Source: Burkholderia sp. BCC0506 (GTDB taxonomy: Bacteria; Pseudomonadota; Gammaproteobacteria; Burkholderiales; Burkholderiaceae). From it: a stretch of 64,000 bases of DNA. The stretch covers positions 1,994-65,993 of the forward strand of contig NZ_CADFEN010000001.1 of the NCBI RefSeq assembly GCF_902833145.1, in the 5' to 3' direction. Positions within the stretch are counted from its first letter, which is position 1. Each line of letters starts with the position of its first letter. The translations under genes and the position numbers were made by a program. The notes beneath the pieces were generated by a model. It was given only the letters and a program-made list of their open reading frames with translations, did no database searches and was not told the origin of the DNA. Positions 9,052 through 17,683 of this stretch are shown here, in pieces.

Positions 9052-11037
9052 TTACGGCCGGAACGTATCGCCGAGCACGACGCCTTCGCGACGCGGATCG
9101 GTGCCGCCCTGCAACGCCGGCGACTGGCCGACCGTCACGCGCATCACCGTGTTGACGCCGCTCGCCTGCGCGGACGTCGACACCTTGTGCCCGAGCGCGA
9201 GGAGCCCCGTGATCAGCGGATCGTTCGCGCCGTTGTTCGCCGTGTTGACGTTCGGATGCTCGCCGCCGATCGTGGTGGTCGGGCTGTTGCTCGCGCCGAA
9301 ATCGACGAGCCCGGCCGACTGCTGCGCGTCGAGCCCCCAGTCGAGCGCACCGACCAGCGTCTTGACCACGTATTGCGGAATCGTGCCGCCGCCCGGCGAA
9401 CCGGTCGCCATCACGAAGTCGCCGCGCGAGCCGTCGGCGGCCCGCGCGAACACGATCGTCGGCGCCATCGAGCTGCGCGGCCGCTTGCCCGGCTGCAGGC
9501 GGTTGGCCACCGGATTGCCCGACGTATCGAGCGGGTTCGCGGAGAAGTCGGTCAGCTGGTTGTTCAGCAGGAAGCCGTTGGTCATGTGGAACGAGCCCAT
9601 GCTCGACTCGACCGTCGTCGTCGCGCTCAGCACGTTGCCGTCGCCGTCCACGATCGTGAACTGGTTCGTGCCGTGCTCGATCAGCGTCGTGTCGACGCCG
9701 AGCGGCACCGCGCCGAGATTGCCGGGCTGCGCGGTGCCCATGCTTTTGGTCGTGTCGATCAGCGCCGCACGCGATTTGAGGTACGGCTTGTTCAGCAGCG
9801 TGTCCCACGTGCCGCCCGGCAGCGGCACGAAATCGGTATCGGCCACGTACTTGTCGCGGTCGGCATACGCGAGCCGTTCGGCCTCGGTAATGAGGTGGAC
9901 GCCTGCGACGGTCGGCTTGCCGCCTTCGAGATCGATCGCCGTCGGCTTCAGCGACTTCAGGTCGAAGTTCTCGAGCATGCCGAGCGCCGAGGCGACCGCG
10001 ATGCCGCCCGACGACGGCGGCGGCATCCCGCAGACCCAGTAGCTGCGATAGGTCGTGCACACCGGTTCGCGGCGCTTCGCCTGATACGCGGCGAGATCGG
10101 CGACGGTCGTCTTGCCCGGCGTGAGCGTCGAGCCGTCCGCGCCCTTCGTCGCCGCGATCTTCGCGACGATGTCCTGCGCGATCTGCCCCGTGTACAGCGC
10201 ATTCGCACCCGACTGCGCCATCAGCGACAGCGTGCGCGCGTAGGCCGGATTCTTCAGGACGGTGCCGAGCGTCTTCGGCGAACCGTCGGCGTTCAGGAAA
10301 TACGCGGCGGCTTCGGGGTCGCGCTTCAGGTTCGCGGCGTTCGCCGCGATCGCGTCGGCCAGCCGGCCGCCGATCGGGAAACCGTTGGTCGCGAGCGTGA
10401 TCGCGTCGCCGAACAGGCTCTGCCACGGCAAGCGGCCATGATCCTGTTGCAGCGCCTCGATGAGCCGCGGCACGCCGATCGTGCCGATCGAGCGGCCGCT
10501 CGCGCGCGCGTTCGGCAGCGGCGCCGAATGATCGGTGGCGTCATCGACATAACGCAGATAGTTCTCGGTTGCGGCGGCCGGCGCGGTTTCGCGGCCGTCG
10601 TACGCCTGCAGCGTCTTGCCGCGCGCATCGTAGTAGAGCAGCACGCCGCCCGACCCGAGGCCGGTCGCCTCCGGCACCGTCAGGCCCAGCACGGCCTGCA
10701 CGGCGACCGCCGCGTCGGCCGCCGTGCCGCCCTTCTTCAGCGCCGCGCAACCGGCCGCGCTCGCGTACGCGTTCGATGTGGCCACCAGGTACGTTTTCGC
10801 ATAGACGGGCTTCATCCCGGTGCGATAGCCCGACGACGCCTCCGGCAGCGACGGGTCGCCCGGCTGGTTCGAGCCCACCACGACGGTCGCGCCGCTGTTG
10901 TCGACGGCGAGACAGCTCGTATCGGCGGAAGGTGCGGTCGTGCGGCCCGCTTCGTTCTCGACGTCGCCGCCGCAGGCGGTCAACAGGGCAGCCGCGAGCA
11001 ACGCGGACGCATACGGAAAAATCGCTGTTCTGTTCAT
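9052..11037 (-). CDS. ggt: Gamma-glutamyltransferase, lipoprotein form
   Basis: A 661-residue Ntn-hydrolase that transfers the gamma-glutamyl group of glutathione and related peptides to water or amino acids. From ATG 11037 the N-terminus is a lipoprotein signal ending in LLTACGG, so the mature enzyme should be anchored to a membrane facing the periplasm. The self-cleavage site lies at GTNQFTIVDGDG, where the Thr before NQF aligns with the nucleophile of E. coli GGT (TTHYSVVDKDG). Downstream SSMGS, LLNNQLTDFS and GSPGGGTI are substrate-pocket motifs of the family. The protein is longer than E. coli Ggt (580), mostly from N-terminal insertions. It appears monocistronic. Confidence 0.93.
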   Translation of the reverse strand: MNRTAIFPYASALLAAALLTACGGDVENEAGRTTAPSADTSCLAVDNSGATVVVGSNQPGDPSLPEASSGYRTGMKPVYAKTYLVATSNAYASAAGCAALKKGGTAADAAVAVQAVLGLTVPEATGLGSGGVLLYYDARGKTLQAYDGRETAPAAATENYLRYVDDATDHSAPLPNARASGRSIGTIGVPRLIEALQQDHGRLPWQSLFGDAITLATNGFPIGGRLADAIAANAANLKRDPEAAAYFLNADGSPKTLGTVLKNPAYARTLSLMAQSGANALYTGQIAQDIVAKIAATKGADGSTLTPGKTTVADLAAYQAKRREPVCTTYRSYWVCGMPPPSSGGIAVASALGMLENFDLKSLKPTAIDLEGGKPTVAGVHLITEAERLAYADRDKYVADTDFVPLPGGTWDTLLNKPYLKSRAALIDTTKSMGTAQPGNLGAVPLGVDTTLIEHGTNQFTIVDGDGNVLSATTTVESSMGSFHMTNGFLLNNQLTDFSANPLDTSGNPVANRLQPGKRPRSSMAPTIVFARAADGSRGDFVMATGSPGGGTIPQYVVKTLVGALDWGLDAQQSAGLVDFGASNSPTTTIGGEHPNVNTANNGANDPLITGLLALGHKVSTSAQASGVNTVMRVTVGQSPALQGGTDPRREGVVLGDTFRP

Positions 11038-11271
11038 TGTCTGCCGATGTTCTTGTCGATCGTTGCGATCGTTGCGATGGACATCCGCCCGCAACCCCCT
11101 CGGTGTACGGACAACGCGCTCGATAGTCCCATGAACAAAATTTTTTCCGCAACAAGGAAATGACGTCATGCAGCCGGACGTCCACTGCGACGTCGCCGAC
11201 CCGGCATGCGGGTTTGTCTGCTGCATTGCAGCGCATTCCGATGCGCCCATGCGGCGCGCGTCGCGACGTCG

Positions 11272-12228
11272 TTACCTGTGCGCCCGGCGACGCGTGCCGG
11301 TCGCCCGGCCGCCGCGAGCGAAACCGTGCTCCATCGCGTCGATCGCGTCGGAAAAGAACGCGAGAAACATCGTCATCGCGACCGTCGCGCTCATGTCCGA
11401 GCGCTGGTAGATGCAACTGAACGAGCGCGCCCCCGCATCGGCGAGCGGCGTCCAGGCGAGCCGGCCGGCGGCCACGTCGTCCGCGACGTTTTCCGCGATC
11501 AGGAAGCCGACGCCGGCGCCTTCGGCCACAAGACGCCGCACCATCGACACCGAACCGGTTTCGACCAGGGGCCGCACGCTGCGCGGCTGCCGCGCGTCGA
11601 TCTGGTCGAACATCGCGCGCAGCTCCGTGTCGGGCGTCATCAGGATCAGCGGATGCGCGAAGCAGTCGCGCATCCGCACCTTGCCGCCCGTCGATGCCAG
11701 CGGATGGCCGGGCGCCGTGACGACACCGAGCGGCTGCGCGAACGCGCGTACCTCGACGACGCTCGCCGCGGTGCGCCGACGCAGCGCATAACCGATGTCG
11801 ACCTCGCCCGTCTCGACCCAGCGCACGATGCTCTCGCCGTTGCCCGAACGCACGCTGTACGTGACGCCCGGATAGCGCTGCATCGCGGCGAGGATCGCGT
11901 CGGGCACGAGCTTTTCCGCCGTCGACGCGGGCACCGCGAGATTCACGTGCCCGCGCCGCAACGCGCGCAGGTCCTCGACCTGCGTCAGCGCATTGTCGAA
12001 ATCGCGCTGGCCGCGCCGCACGGCCGCGATCACGATCTCGCCGGCGAGCGTCAGCTGCATGCCGCGCGGCAGCCGGTCGAACAGCGGCACGCCGACCTGC
12101 TCCTCCGGATTGCGGATCTGCTGGTGTACCGCCGCGGCGGTCAGGTGCAGCGCCTCGGCTGCCTTGCGAATCGAGCCGCGCCGCGCGACTTCGTCGAAAC
12201 AGCGGAATGTCTGCGATATCGAACGCAT
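11272..12228 (-). CDS. LysR-family transcriptional regulator
   Basis: A 318-residue regulator with an N-terminal winged helix-turn-helix (residues 5-65; FDEVARRGSIRKAAEALHLT then AVHQQI) and a periplasmic-binding-protein-like effector domain (about 90-300). The start at 12228 was chosen because RSISQTF begins at the usual distance from the HTH; an upstream ATG at 12264 adds 12 residues. The gene is divergent from the arylsulfotransferase-like gene, whose start is 102 bases away, the classical arrangement for a LysR target. A likely role is control of that gene and the following permease by an unknown ligand. The C-terminal 20 residues are unusually Arg/Gly-rich. Confidence 0.9.
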   Translation of the reverse strand: MRSISQTFRCFDEVARRGSIRKAAEALHLTAAAVHQQIRNPEEQVGVPLFDRLPRGMQLTLAGEIVIAAVRRGQRDFDNALTQVEDLRALRRGHVNLAVPASTAEKLVPDAILAAMQRYPGVTYSVRSGNGESIVRWVETGEVDIGYALRRRTAASVVEVRAFAQPLGVVTAPGHPLASTGGKVRMRDCFAHPLILMTPDTELRAMFDQIDARQPRSVRPLVETGSVSMVRRLVAEGAGVGFLIAENVADDVAAGRLAWTPLADAGARSFSCIYQRSDMSATVAMTMFLAFFSDAIDAMEHGFARGGRATGTRRRAHR

Positions 12229-12330
12229 GAAGAGTCCGTTAGATTTTTCCGAACAGGCCGTCAAGAATAATCCGATTTCGTTGACCGGACGAATCGTCTA
12301 GATTGCGCTGCATCCCCGCATCCGATCCGC

Positions 12331-13455
12331 ATGGAGACCGCAGTGACGACCGTCGACCAGATTACCCAGCGCCGCCGCGGCGTCGGCCTCATCGCGCACG
12401 ATCCCGCGTTGTCCGCGGGCGGCTATACGCTCATCGCGCCGCAGACGGCCGACGGCAACGTCTATCTCGTCGGCATCGACGGCAAGGTCGTCCACCAGTG
12501 GAAAATGCCCGTGCGCCCCGGCCGTCATGCGGTCATCCTCGCGAACGGCAACCTCGGCTACAACGGCAATCATCCGCACTCCGAATCGCGCTACGCACCG
12601 TGGTCGATGTGGCACGGCGGCGACTTCTACGAGGTCACCCCGCAAGGCGAAACGGTGTGGCGCTACGAGGACCCCGCGCATCACCACGACGCGCAGTGGC
12701 TGCCGAACGGCAACCTGCTGTACGCCGCGTGCGAGCCGGTCGACGCGGCGTTCGCGCGGCGCGTGCCGGGCGGCACCGCGCACGGCGACGACGAAGTGAT
12801 GTTTGCGGACGTGATCCGCGAAGTCGATCGTGCCGGCCGGATCGTCTGGGAATGGCACGCACGCGACCATCTGCGGCCGGAGGACTTTCCGATCGCGGCA
12901 GGCTTCGGCCGCTATCACTGGCCGCTCGTCAACGGTCTCGCGGTCGATGCGAACGGCCGCGTGCTGATGAGCCTGCGCACGACATCGGGGATCATCGGCG
13001 TGAACCGCACATCCGGCCGTGTCGACCTGCACATCGGGCCCGACGTCGTATCGCACCAGCATGCGCCGGTGCCGCTGCCGAACGGCAACATCCTCGCATT
13101 CGACAACGGCAATTTCCGCCATGGCGCGCACGTCGCGTTCTCGCGCGTCGTGGAAATCGATCCGGCGACGCAGCGCATCGTGTGGTCGTATGCGGACGAC
13201 GTCGTGAACCTGTTCTACACGCCGTTCATGGGCAACGCACAGCGCTTGCCGAACGGCAACACGCACATCACGGAATCGTCGACGGGCCGGCTGTTCGAAG
13301 TGACGCCGGCCGGCGAGGTCGTCTGGGAATACGTGATCCCGTGGTTCGCCGAATACCCGGACGAAGCGGCGCGCAAGACCGGCCCCGGTCAGTTGAACAG
13401 CGTGTTTCAGACGTTCCGCTACAGCGCCGCGCAATTGCCCTGGCTACGGACCTGA
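12331..13455 (+). CDS. Arylsulfotransferase-like beta-propeller protein (cytoplasmic)
   Basis: A 374-residue protein built of repeated propeller blades. Recurring signatures are the D/E-x-G-K/E-V-V/T-W pattern (GKVVHQW, GETVWRYE, GRIVWEWH, QRIVWSY, GEVVWEY) and LPNGN blocks (LPNGNLLY, LPNGNILAF, LPNGNTHI). This is the arylsulfotransferase (ASST) pattern, in which sulfate moves between phenols with a catalytic His. H and R candidates lie in WHGGDF, HHHDAQW and SHQHAPV. Unlike the well-known periplasmic AssT, no signal peptide is present, so it should act in the cytoplasm or is not an exported sulfotransferase. Followed after 59 bases by a purine-type permease; divergent from a LysR gene. Confidence 0.75.
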   Translation: METAVTTVDQITQRRRGVGLIAHDPALSAGGYTLIAPQTADGNVYLVGIDGKVVHQWKMPVRPGRHAVILANGNLGYNGNHPHSESRYAPWSMWHGGDFYEVTPQGETVWRYEDPAHHHDAQWLPNGNLLYAACEPVDAAFARRVPGGTAHGDDEVMFADVIREVDRAGRIVWEWHARDHLRPEDFPIAAGFGRYHWPLVNGLAVDANGRVLMSLRTTSGIIGVNRTSGRVDLHIGPDVVSHQHAPVPLPNGNILAFDNGNFRHGAHVAFSRVVEIDPATQRIVWSYADDVVNLFYTPFMGNAQRLPNGNTHITESSTGRLFEVTPAGEVVWEYVIPWFAEYPDEAARKTGPGQLNSVFQTFRYSAAQLPWLRT

Positions 13456-13514
13456 GCGTCCGTTCACCGCCGGTTTCCGGCCATCGTCGACGTTCGTTTC
13501 CGAGGGGCCCTGCC

Positions 13515-14870
13515 GTGTCGCACGATCCGATTTCCCCGCCCGTCGATGCCCGGCTGCCCGCGTGGCAGCTCGCGCTGTTCGGGCTGCAGCACGTGCTGTC
13601 GATGGCCGCGTCGCCGATCACGGCCGTCTTCCTGATCGCGAAGGTGCTCGCGCTGCCGGCCGACCTGACGGTCCAGCTCATCGGCGCGACGTTCTTCGCA
13701 TGCGGCGTCGGCACGCTGTTGCAATCGCTCGGCGCCGGCCCGATCGGCGCGCGCATGCCGTTCGTGATGGTGCCCGGCGGCGCACCGACGATGCTGTTCG
13801 CGGGTATCGCCGCGCAATCGGGCCTGCCGACCGCGGCCGGCGCGGCGCTGCTCGCCAGCGCGTTCTACTGGGTGTTGCTGCCTGTTTTCACGCGCTGCCT
13901 GCGGCTCTTTCCGCGCATCGTCGTCGGCGCGATGCTGTTGCTCGTGTCGATCAACCTGATCCGGATCTACGCGACGATCGTCGTCGGCCAGCCCGGCTCG
14001 GCCGACTTCGCGCAGCCGCGCGCGCTCGGTCTCGCGCTCGCGACGATCGTCGCCACCGTCGTGGTCGCGGGTGCGTTCCGCGGCACGGCCGGGCGCCTCG
14101 CGGTACTGATCGGGCTGATGGCCGGCGCGGCGCTCGGCTGGGCGCTCGGCGCGATGCCCGCGCTCGCCGACGTGTGGCGTGGGCCGCTCTTCACGCACCC
14201 GGTGTGGCTGCCGTTCGGGATGCCGCGTTTCGACCTGCTGGCTGCGCTGCCGCTGCTGATTTTCACCGCGATCTCGATGGCCGAGGCCACCGCGCAGACG
14301 GTCGCCGTCGGCGAAACGTGCGGCAAGGCGATTTCGCTGCCGCGCGACGTGCCGAAGACGATACGCGGGGATGCGCTCGCGTCGCTGGCGGGTGCGCTGT
14401 TCGGCACGCCACTGATCGTGACGAGCGCCGAGAACATCGGCGTCGTGCAGACGACCGGCGTGCGCTCGCGCTACGTGACGGCCGCCGCCGGCGCGATCCT
14501 GATCGTCATCGCGCTGTTCGCGCCGCTCGCGCGGCTCGCCTATGCGATTCCGGCCGCCGTGGTCGGCGGCACCGCGCTGGTCGTATTCGCGATGATCGGC
14601 GTGATGGGCATCCGGCTGCTCGCGAGCGTCGACCTGCACGCGCGCGCGAACCAGTACACGCTCGCGGCCGCACTCGTGATCGGCCTCGCGCCGATCCTGG
14701 TGCCGAACCTGTATCGCCATTTCGGCGCGCCCGTGCAGATCGTGCTCGGCAACGGCATGGCGGCCGGCACGCTCGCGGCCATCGCGACGCAACTGGCGTT
14801 CGCCGCGCTCCCGCGGCTGCGCGGCCACGCGCATGCGGGCACGACCGCAGCACCTTCACGCGACGCATAA
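13515..14870 (+). CDS. Nucleobase:cation symporter-2 family permease (xanthine/uracil type)
   Basis: A 451-residue inner-membrane transporter with about 12-14 hydrophobic segments. It starts at GTG 13515 with GAGGGG 8 bases upstream. Family hallmarks are the start WQLALFGLQHVLSMAASP, the VPGGAPT region in the first half and ETCGKA with a following TAENI-like VTSAENIGVVQTTGV in the second half, where NCS2 carriers bind the nucleobase. The substrate cannot be read from sequence; xanthine, urate or uracil are usual. The longer frame open from 12303 runs through the upstream gene out of frame and is not real. Probably co-transcribed with the sulfotransferase-like gene. Confidence 0.87.
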   Translation: MSHDPISPPVDARLPAWQLALFGLQHVLSMAASPITAVFLIAKVLALPADLTVQLIGATFFACGVGTLLQSLGAGPIGARMPFVMVPGGAPTMLFAGIAAQSGLPTAAGAALLASAFYWVLLPVFTRCLRLFPRIVVGAMLLLVSINLIRIYATIVVGQPGSADFAQPRALGLALATIVATVVVAGAFRGTAGRLAVLIGLMAGAALGWALGAMPALADVWRGPLFTHPVWLPFGMPRFDLLAALPLLIFTAISMAEATAQTVAVGETCGKAISLPRDVPKTIRGDALASLAGALFGTPLIVTSAENIGVVQTTGVRSRYVTAAAGAILIVIALFAPLARLAYAIPAAVVGGTALVVFAMIGVMGIRLLASVDLHARANQYTLAAALVIGLAPILVPNLYRHFGAPVQIVLGNGMAAGTLAAIATQLAFAALPRLRGHAHAGTTAAPSRDA

Positions 14871-15147
14871 ACGCGGCGGCACGCGCGCGCCGCGCCGCTT
14901 GACGACGCCTGCGCTTCGACCGACAATCGCCGCTCCCTCCTGGCGCGGGCACTCGATCCAGCCGGCGCGTGCGTCTCCTCGACGCCGCCCCGGCTTCAGG
15001 TTTTCCAGTCCCGATCTCCGCGCCGCCGTGCACGCGCACGCCATTCGACCGGCCTCGCCGGACACGTTTACGCAGGACCTGCCTCCGAACGCCGGCTCGT
15101 CGCCGCGCGCTCGCGCCCGTGCCTGCCCGCTCATTTCGGAGTCCATG

Positions 15148-15660
15148 ATGATCATTCGTCTTTCCAAGGCAGCCATGGTGCTGGCCATGGCCTTTTTCGC
15201 GTCGCTCGTCGCATTCGGCAACATCACCGACTACGCGACGAATTTCGCGTTCGTGCACCACGTGTTCCTGATGGACACGACCTTCCCGGGCAACGGGATC
15301 ATGTATCGCGCGATCGGCACGACGTGGGTGCATCACGCCGGCTATATCGGCATCATTTCGATGGAAACGCTGACGGCCGTGCTGTGCTGGAGCGGCGGAG
15401 CCCGGCTGCTGCGCGCGCGGCGCGCCGGCGATGCGGAATTCCGCGCGGCCAAGGGCCATGCGGTCGCCGGCCTGACGCTCGGCTTCCTCACGTGGCAGGT
15501 CGCATTCATGTCGGTTGGCGGCGAATGGTTCGGGATGTGGATGTCGAAGCAATGGAACGGCGTGCCCGACGCGTTCCGGTTCTTCATCACGCTGCTGCTC
15601 GTGCTCGTGTACCTGACGATGAACAACGACGGCGTCGACGACGCGCGGGCCGCGCACTGA
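15148..15660 (+). CDS. DUF2165 family membrane protein
   Basis: A 170-residue integral membrane protein with four hydrophobic segments (about 5-25, 65-85, 100-122, 138-155). The conserved FGNITDYATNF motif after helix 1, the MDTTFPGN loop and the SVGGEWF-MWMSKQWNG loop identify DUF2165, a family of unknown role common in Burkholderia and Pseudomonas. Two ATG codons are adjacent (15145, 15148); GGAG at 15138 lies 6 bases before the second, so that was chosen. It stands alone: 277 bases separate it from the permease and 75 from the recombinase-like gene. Confidence 0.85.
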   Translation: MIIRLSKAAMVLAMAFFASLVAFGNITDYATNFAFVHHVFLMDTTFPGNGIMYRAIGTTWVHHAGYIGIISMETLTAVLCWSGGARLLRARRAGDAEFRAAKGHAVAGLTLGFLTWQVAFMSVGGEWFGMWMSKQWNGVPDAFRFFITLLLVLVYLTMNNDGVDDARAAH

Positions 15661-15735
15661 TGCGCCGGCTTGGTCACGTACGAACCGGGCATCCGGACGA
15701 TTGCTTGCGTCACCGCGTCCGGCTATAAAGCGGGG

Positions 15736-16671
15736 ATGGACACGAATCGCTGGATTCACGATCCCGTCGGCGCGTTTCGCGCGTGGCAGGAAACCGCTGC
15801 GACCGGTGCCGGCCGCCGGCCGTTCGCGCCGCGTTCGGTCGTGCAGCACGTCGCGATGTTCGAGCGGTTCCTGCGCCACCTGAGCGCGCAGCGCGTGTCG
15901 CTCGCCACGTTCGGGCCCGACCATGTCGCGGCCTTCCTCGCGAAGCTGGACCGTACCTGCGCGCCCGGCACGTCGACGCGCGTGCGTTATGCGAAGCTGA
16001 TCGACCGGCTCGGCCGGCATCTGGTCGACGCCGGTGTGCGCACGGTCCATCCGGGCGGCCGGTCGACGCGCGATTTCGCGTGGCCGGACAGCGAGCCCGA
16101 GCCGTGCTACCTGCCGCCCGATGCCGACGCGGCGCTGCAGCGCCATGTGCAGCCTCGAGCGGACGACACGCCGGCCGACTGCCGGAATCGCGCGATCGTC
16201 GCGCTGCTGCTCGCGAGCGGCATCACGTCGGCCGAGATTCGCGCGGCGACAGGCGACGCGCCCGATCTCGACGCGCGGCCGCCGGTGTTGTCGGTGCCGC
16301 GCGATCGCGCGCGGCCGGCACGCCGGATCGCGCTCGCCACGTTCGCGGTGGCACCGCTCGCCGCATGGCGCGCGCGCTCGACCGACGCCCCGCCGTCGGC
16401 GCTGCTGTTTCCCGCGCCGCGCGGCGGCGCCATGAACGACATGTTCCTGCTGCTCGTCGTGCGCGACGCGCTGAACGCGATCGGCTTTCACGCTGCGGAC
16501 ATGAGCCCGCGCGTGCTGCGCAATACCTATGCGCGGCGCCAGTTGCTCGCCGGCCACGCGCATGCCGACGTCACGGCGATGCTCGGCCTCGCCAGCATGC
16601 GAACGGTCACGCGCATCCGGCAGACGCTGCCGCCCGATGCGGCCGCGGATCGCGCCGCCCACGAGCGCTGA
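15736..16671 (+). CDS. Degenerate tyrosine recombinase-like protein
   Basis: A 311-residue protein with the two-part layout of tyrosine recombinases: an SAM-like DNA-binding N-domain (about 14-105; SVVQHVAMFERFLRHL, FLAKLD) and a catalytic-type domain (about 125-300; NRAIVALLLASGIT, SPRVLRNTYARRQLLAGHAH, MLGLAS). By eye the catalytic set is eroded: the first Arg is T164, the H of HxxR is R259, only R262 remains, the third His/Trp is L285 and the nucleophilic Tyr position is I294. It is therefore probably unable to cut DNA and may work as a DNA-binding protein, or be a relic. No att sites or phage genes adjoin it. Confidence 0.7.
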   Translation: MDTNRWIHDPVGAFRAWQETAATGAGRRPFAPRSVVQHVAMFERFLRHLSAQRVSLATFGPDHVAAFLAKLDRTCAPGTSTRVRYAKLIDRLGRHLVDAGVRTVHPGGRSTRDFAWPDSEPEPCYLPPDADAALQRHVQPRADDTPADCRNRAIVALLLASGITSAEIRAATGDAPDLDARPPVLSVPRDRARPARRIALATFAVAPLAAWRARSTDAPPSALLFPAPRGGAMNDMFLLLVVRDALNAIGFHAADMSPRVLRNTYARRQLLAGHAHADVTAMLGLASMRTVTRIRQTLPPDAAADRAAHER

Positions 16672-16708
16672 TCGCGCGCCGCCGGCGCGAACCGGGTTTC
16701 CCGGCTTG

Positions 16709-17188
16709 CTATTCGCCCGGCTTCGACTGGATCAGCCGCAAAATCCGCGTGTCGTACGGCGATTGCATCACTTCCGCGATGCGGATCTCGGACGCGGCCG
16801 GATGCAGCGGATTCAGCAGGAAATTGTGGGCGTGCGGTACGACGACGCTCGGCACGCGCAGCAGCGCGCTCGGCTGCGTGTGCAGCCACTCGGTGCCGGC
16901 GCTGCGGGTCCAGTCGACGTTCGTTCGCCAGTCGGCCGGCGCGTCGGCTTCGGCGATTTCGGCGACATCCACCGAATCGGGCACCTCGATACGCAGCAAC
17001 TGGTATCCGCTCGGCAATTGCGCGACGGTGGCGATTTCGAAATGAACGAGCGTCTCGAGCAACGCGAGCGCCGGATGCTCGGCGAGATACACGACGGGCT
17101 GCCCGGCGAAATGCCAGCGCCCGCCGGCCCGCAATCCGCCGACGCCTCTCAGATCGGCGTAATTGCTGATCCGCCACAGCGTCGTCAA
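16709..17188 (-). CDS. RES-domain toxin, NAD+-degrading type
   Basis: A 159-residue RES protein, the toxin of RES/Xre modules; studied members deplete NAD+ by phosphorolysis or hydrolysis. Motifs: WRI (5-7), RAGGRW (20-25), VVYLAEHPALALLETLVH (32-49, with the conserved Glu at 45) and the late PSVVVPHAHNFLLNPLHP segment that closes the active site. It starts at TTG 17188, whose last two bases overlap the antitoxin stop (TTGA), with GAGGGG about 10 bases upstream; this gives full translational coupling. An ATG at 17308 would extend it 40 residues through the antitoxin gene and is not plausible. Confidence 0.9.
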   Translation of the reverse strand: MTTLWRISNYADLRGVGGLRAGGRWHFAGQPVVYLAEHPALALLETLVHFEIATVAQLPSGYQLLRIEVPDSVDVAEIAEADAPADWRTNVDWTRSAGTEWLHTQPSALLRVPSVVVPHAHNFLLNPLHPAASEIRIAEVMQSPYDTRILRLIQSKPGE

Positions 17189-17640
17189 GCGAAGTACCCC
17201 TCGTCGATCTGCGTGAGGGCCTCTTCGACGAGCCGCGCGCCATGCTCGGTGCTCGCCATGTCGAGCGACGTGCGGCCGCCGAAGCGCTGAAGCCCGTTGC
17301 GCAGCCACGCCATCGCCTTGTCCTGGTCGCCGAACGTGGCCGTCGCCTGCGCGACGATGCGGGCGAGGCGGATCGCCTTGTCCGACTCCTCCGGCGACAG
17401 GCGTTCGTGCGCCTGGCGGCGATGACTCAGCGTGCGGCGCGGAATGATGAAGGCCAGCTCATCCGATTTCAGCCCGCGCTCCGACAGCCGGTCGATCACC
17501 GACACGTCGACGCGCGCGCTCGCCAGCTCGGCCAGATCGGCGCCCGAGCGGACGCGAATCGCCAGCAACTGCTCGAGAATCGTGAATTCGGCCTGACGCG
17601 GATGAGCGACGCCCGAAGGATGAAAAGCGATGGTGCTCAT
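17185..17640 (-). CDS. Xre/MbcA/ParS-type antitoxin (DUF2384)
   Basis: A 151-residue antitoxin of the RES/Xre module. The N-terminal half has an Xre-like helix-turn-helix (about 45-85; VIDRLSERGLKSDELAFIIP then RTLSHRR) and the C-terminal half is the DUF2384 toxin-binding domain (AWLRNGLQRFGGRTSLDMAS and EEALTQIDEGYFA). Start ATG 17640 is preceded by GGAGAC. It should bind and block the RES active site and repress its own promoter as a complex. Promoter and operator candidates lie directly upstream. Confidence 0.9.
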   Translation of the reverse strand: MSTIAFHPSGVAHPRQAEFTILEQLLAIRVRSGADLAELASARVDVSVIDRLSERGLKSDELAFIIPRRTLSHRRQAHERLSPEESDKAIRLARIVAQATATFGDQDKAMAWLRNGLQRFGGRTSLDMASTEHGARLVEEALTQIDEGYFA

Positions 17641-17650
17641 GACTGTCTCC

Positions 17651-17683
17651 GGCAATTTGCCCAACCATTATAGGCGTTTTGCC
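17651..17683 (-). promoter_or_regulatory. Promoter and candidate operator of the RES/Xre module
   Basis: A perfect TATAAT -10 box on the minus strand (17672-17667) lies 27 bases before the antitoxin start. It is flanked by two similar 11-mers, GGCAATTTGCC (17651-17661) and GGCGTTTTGCC (17673-17683), exactly 22 bp apart, that is two helical turns. The first is a perfect GGCAA-n-TTGCC inverted repeat. The arrangement suits binding by a dimeric Xre antitoxin on one DNA face across the promoter. No good -35 box was seen, which is usual for repressible weak promoters. The operator role is inferred. Confidence 0.5.

Noticed and set aside
15736-16671. Evidence of a prophage or integrative element because of the recombinase-like gene
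   Set aside because: No att repeats, tRNA target, phage structural or transfer genes were seen around it, and the catalytic residues look lost.
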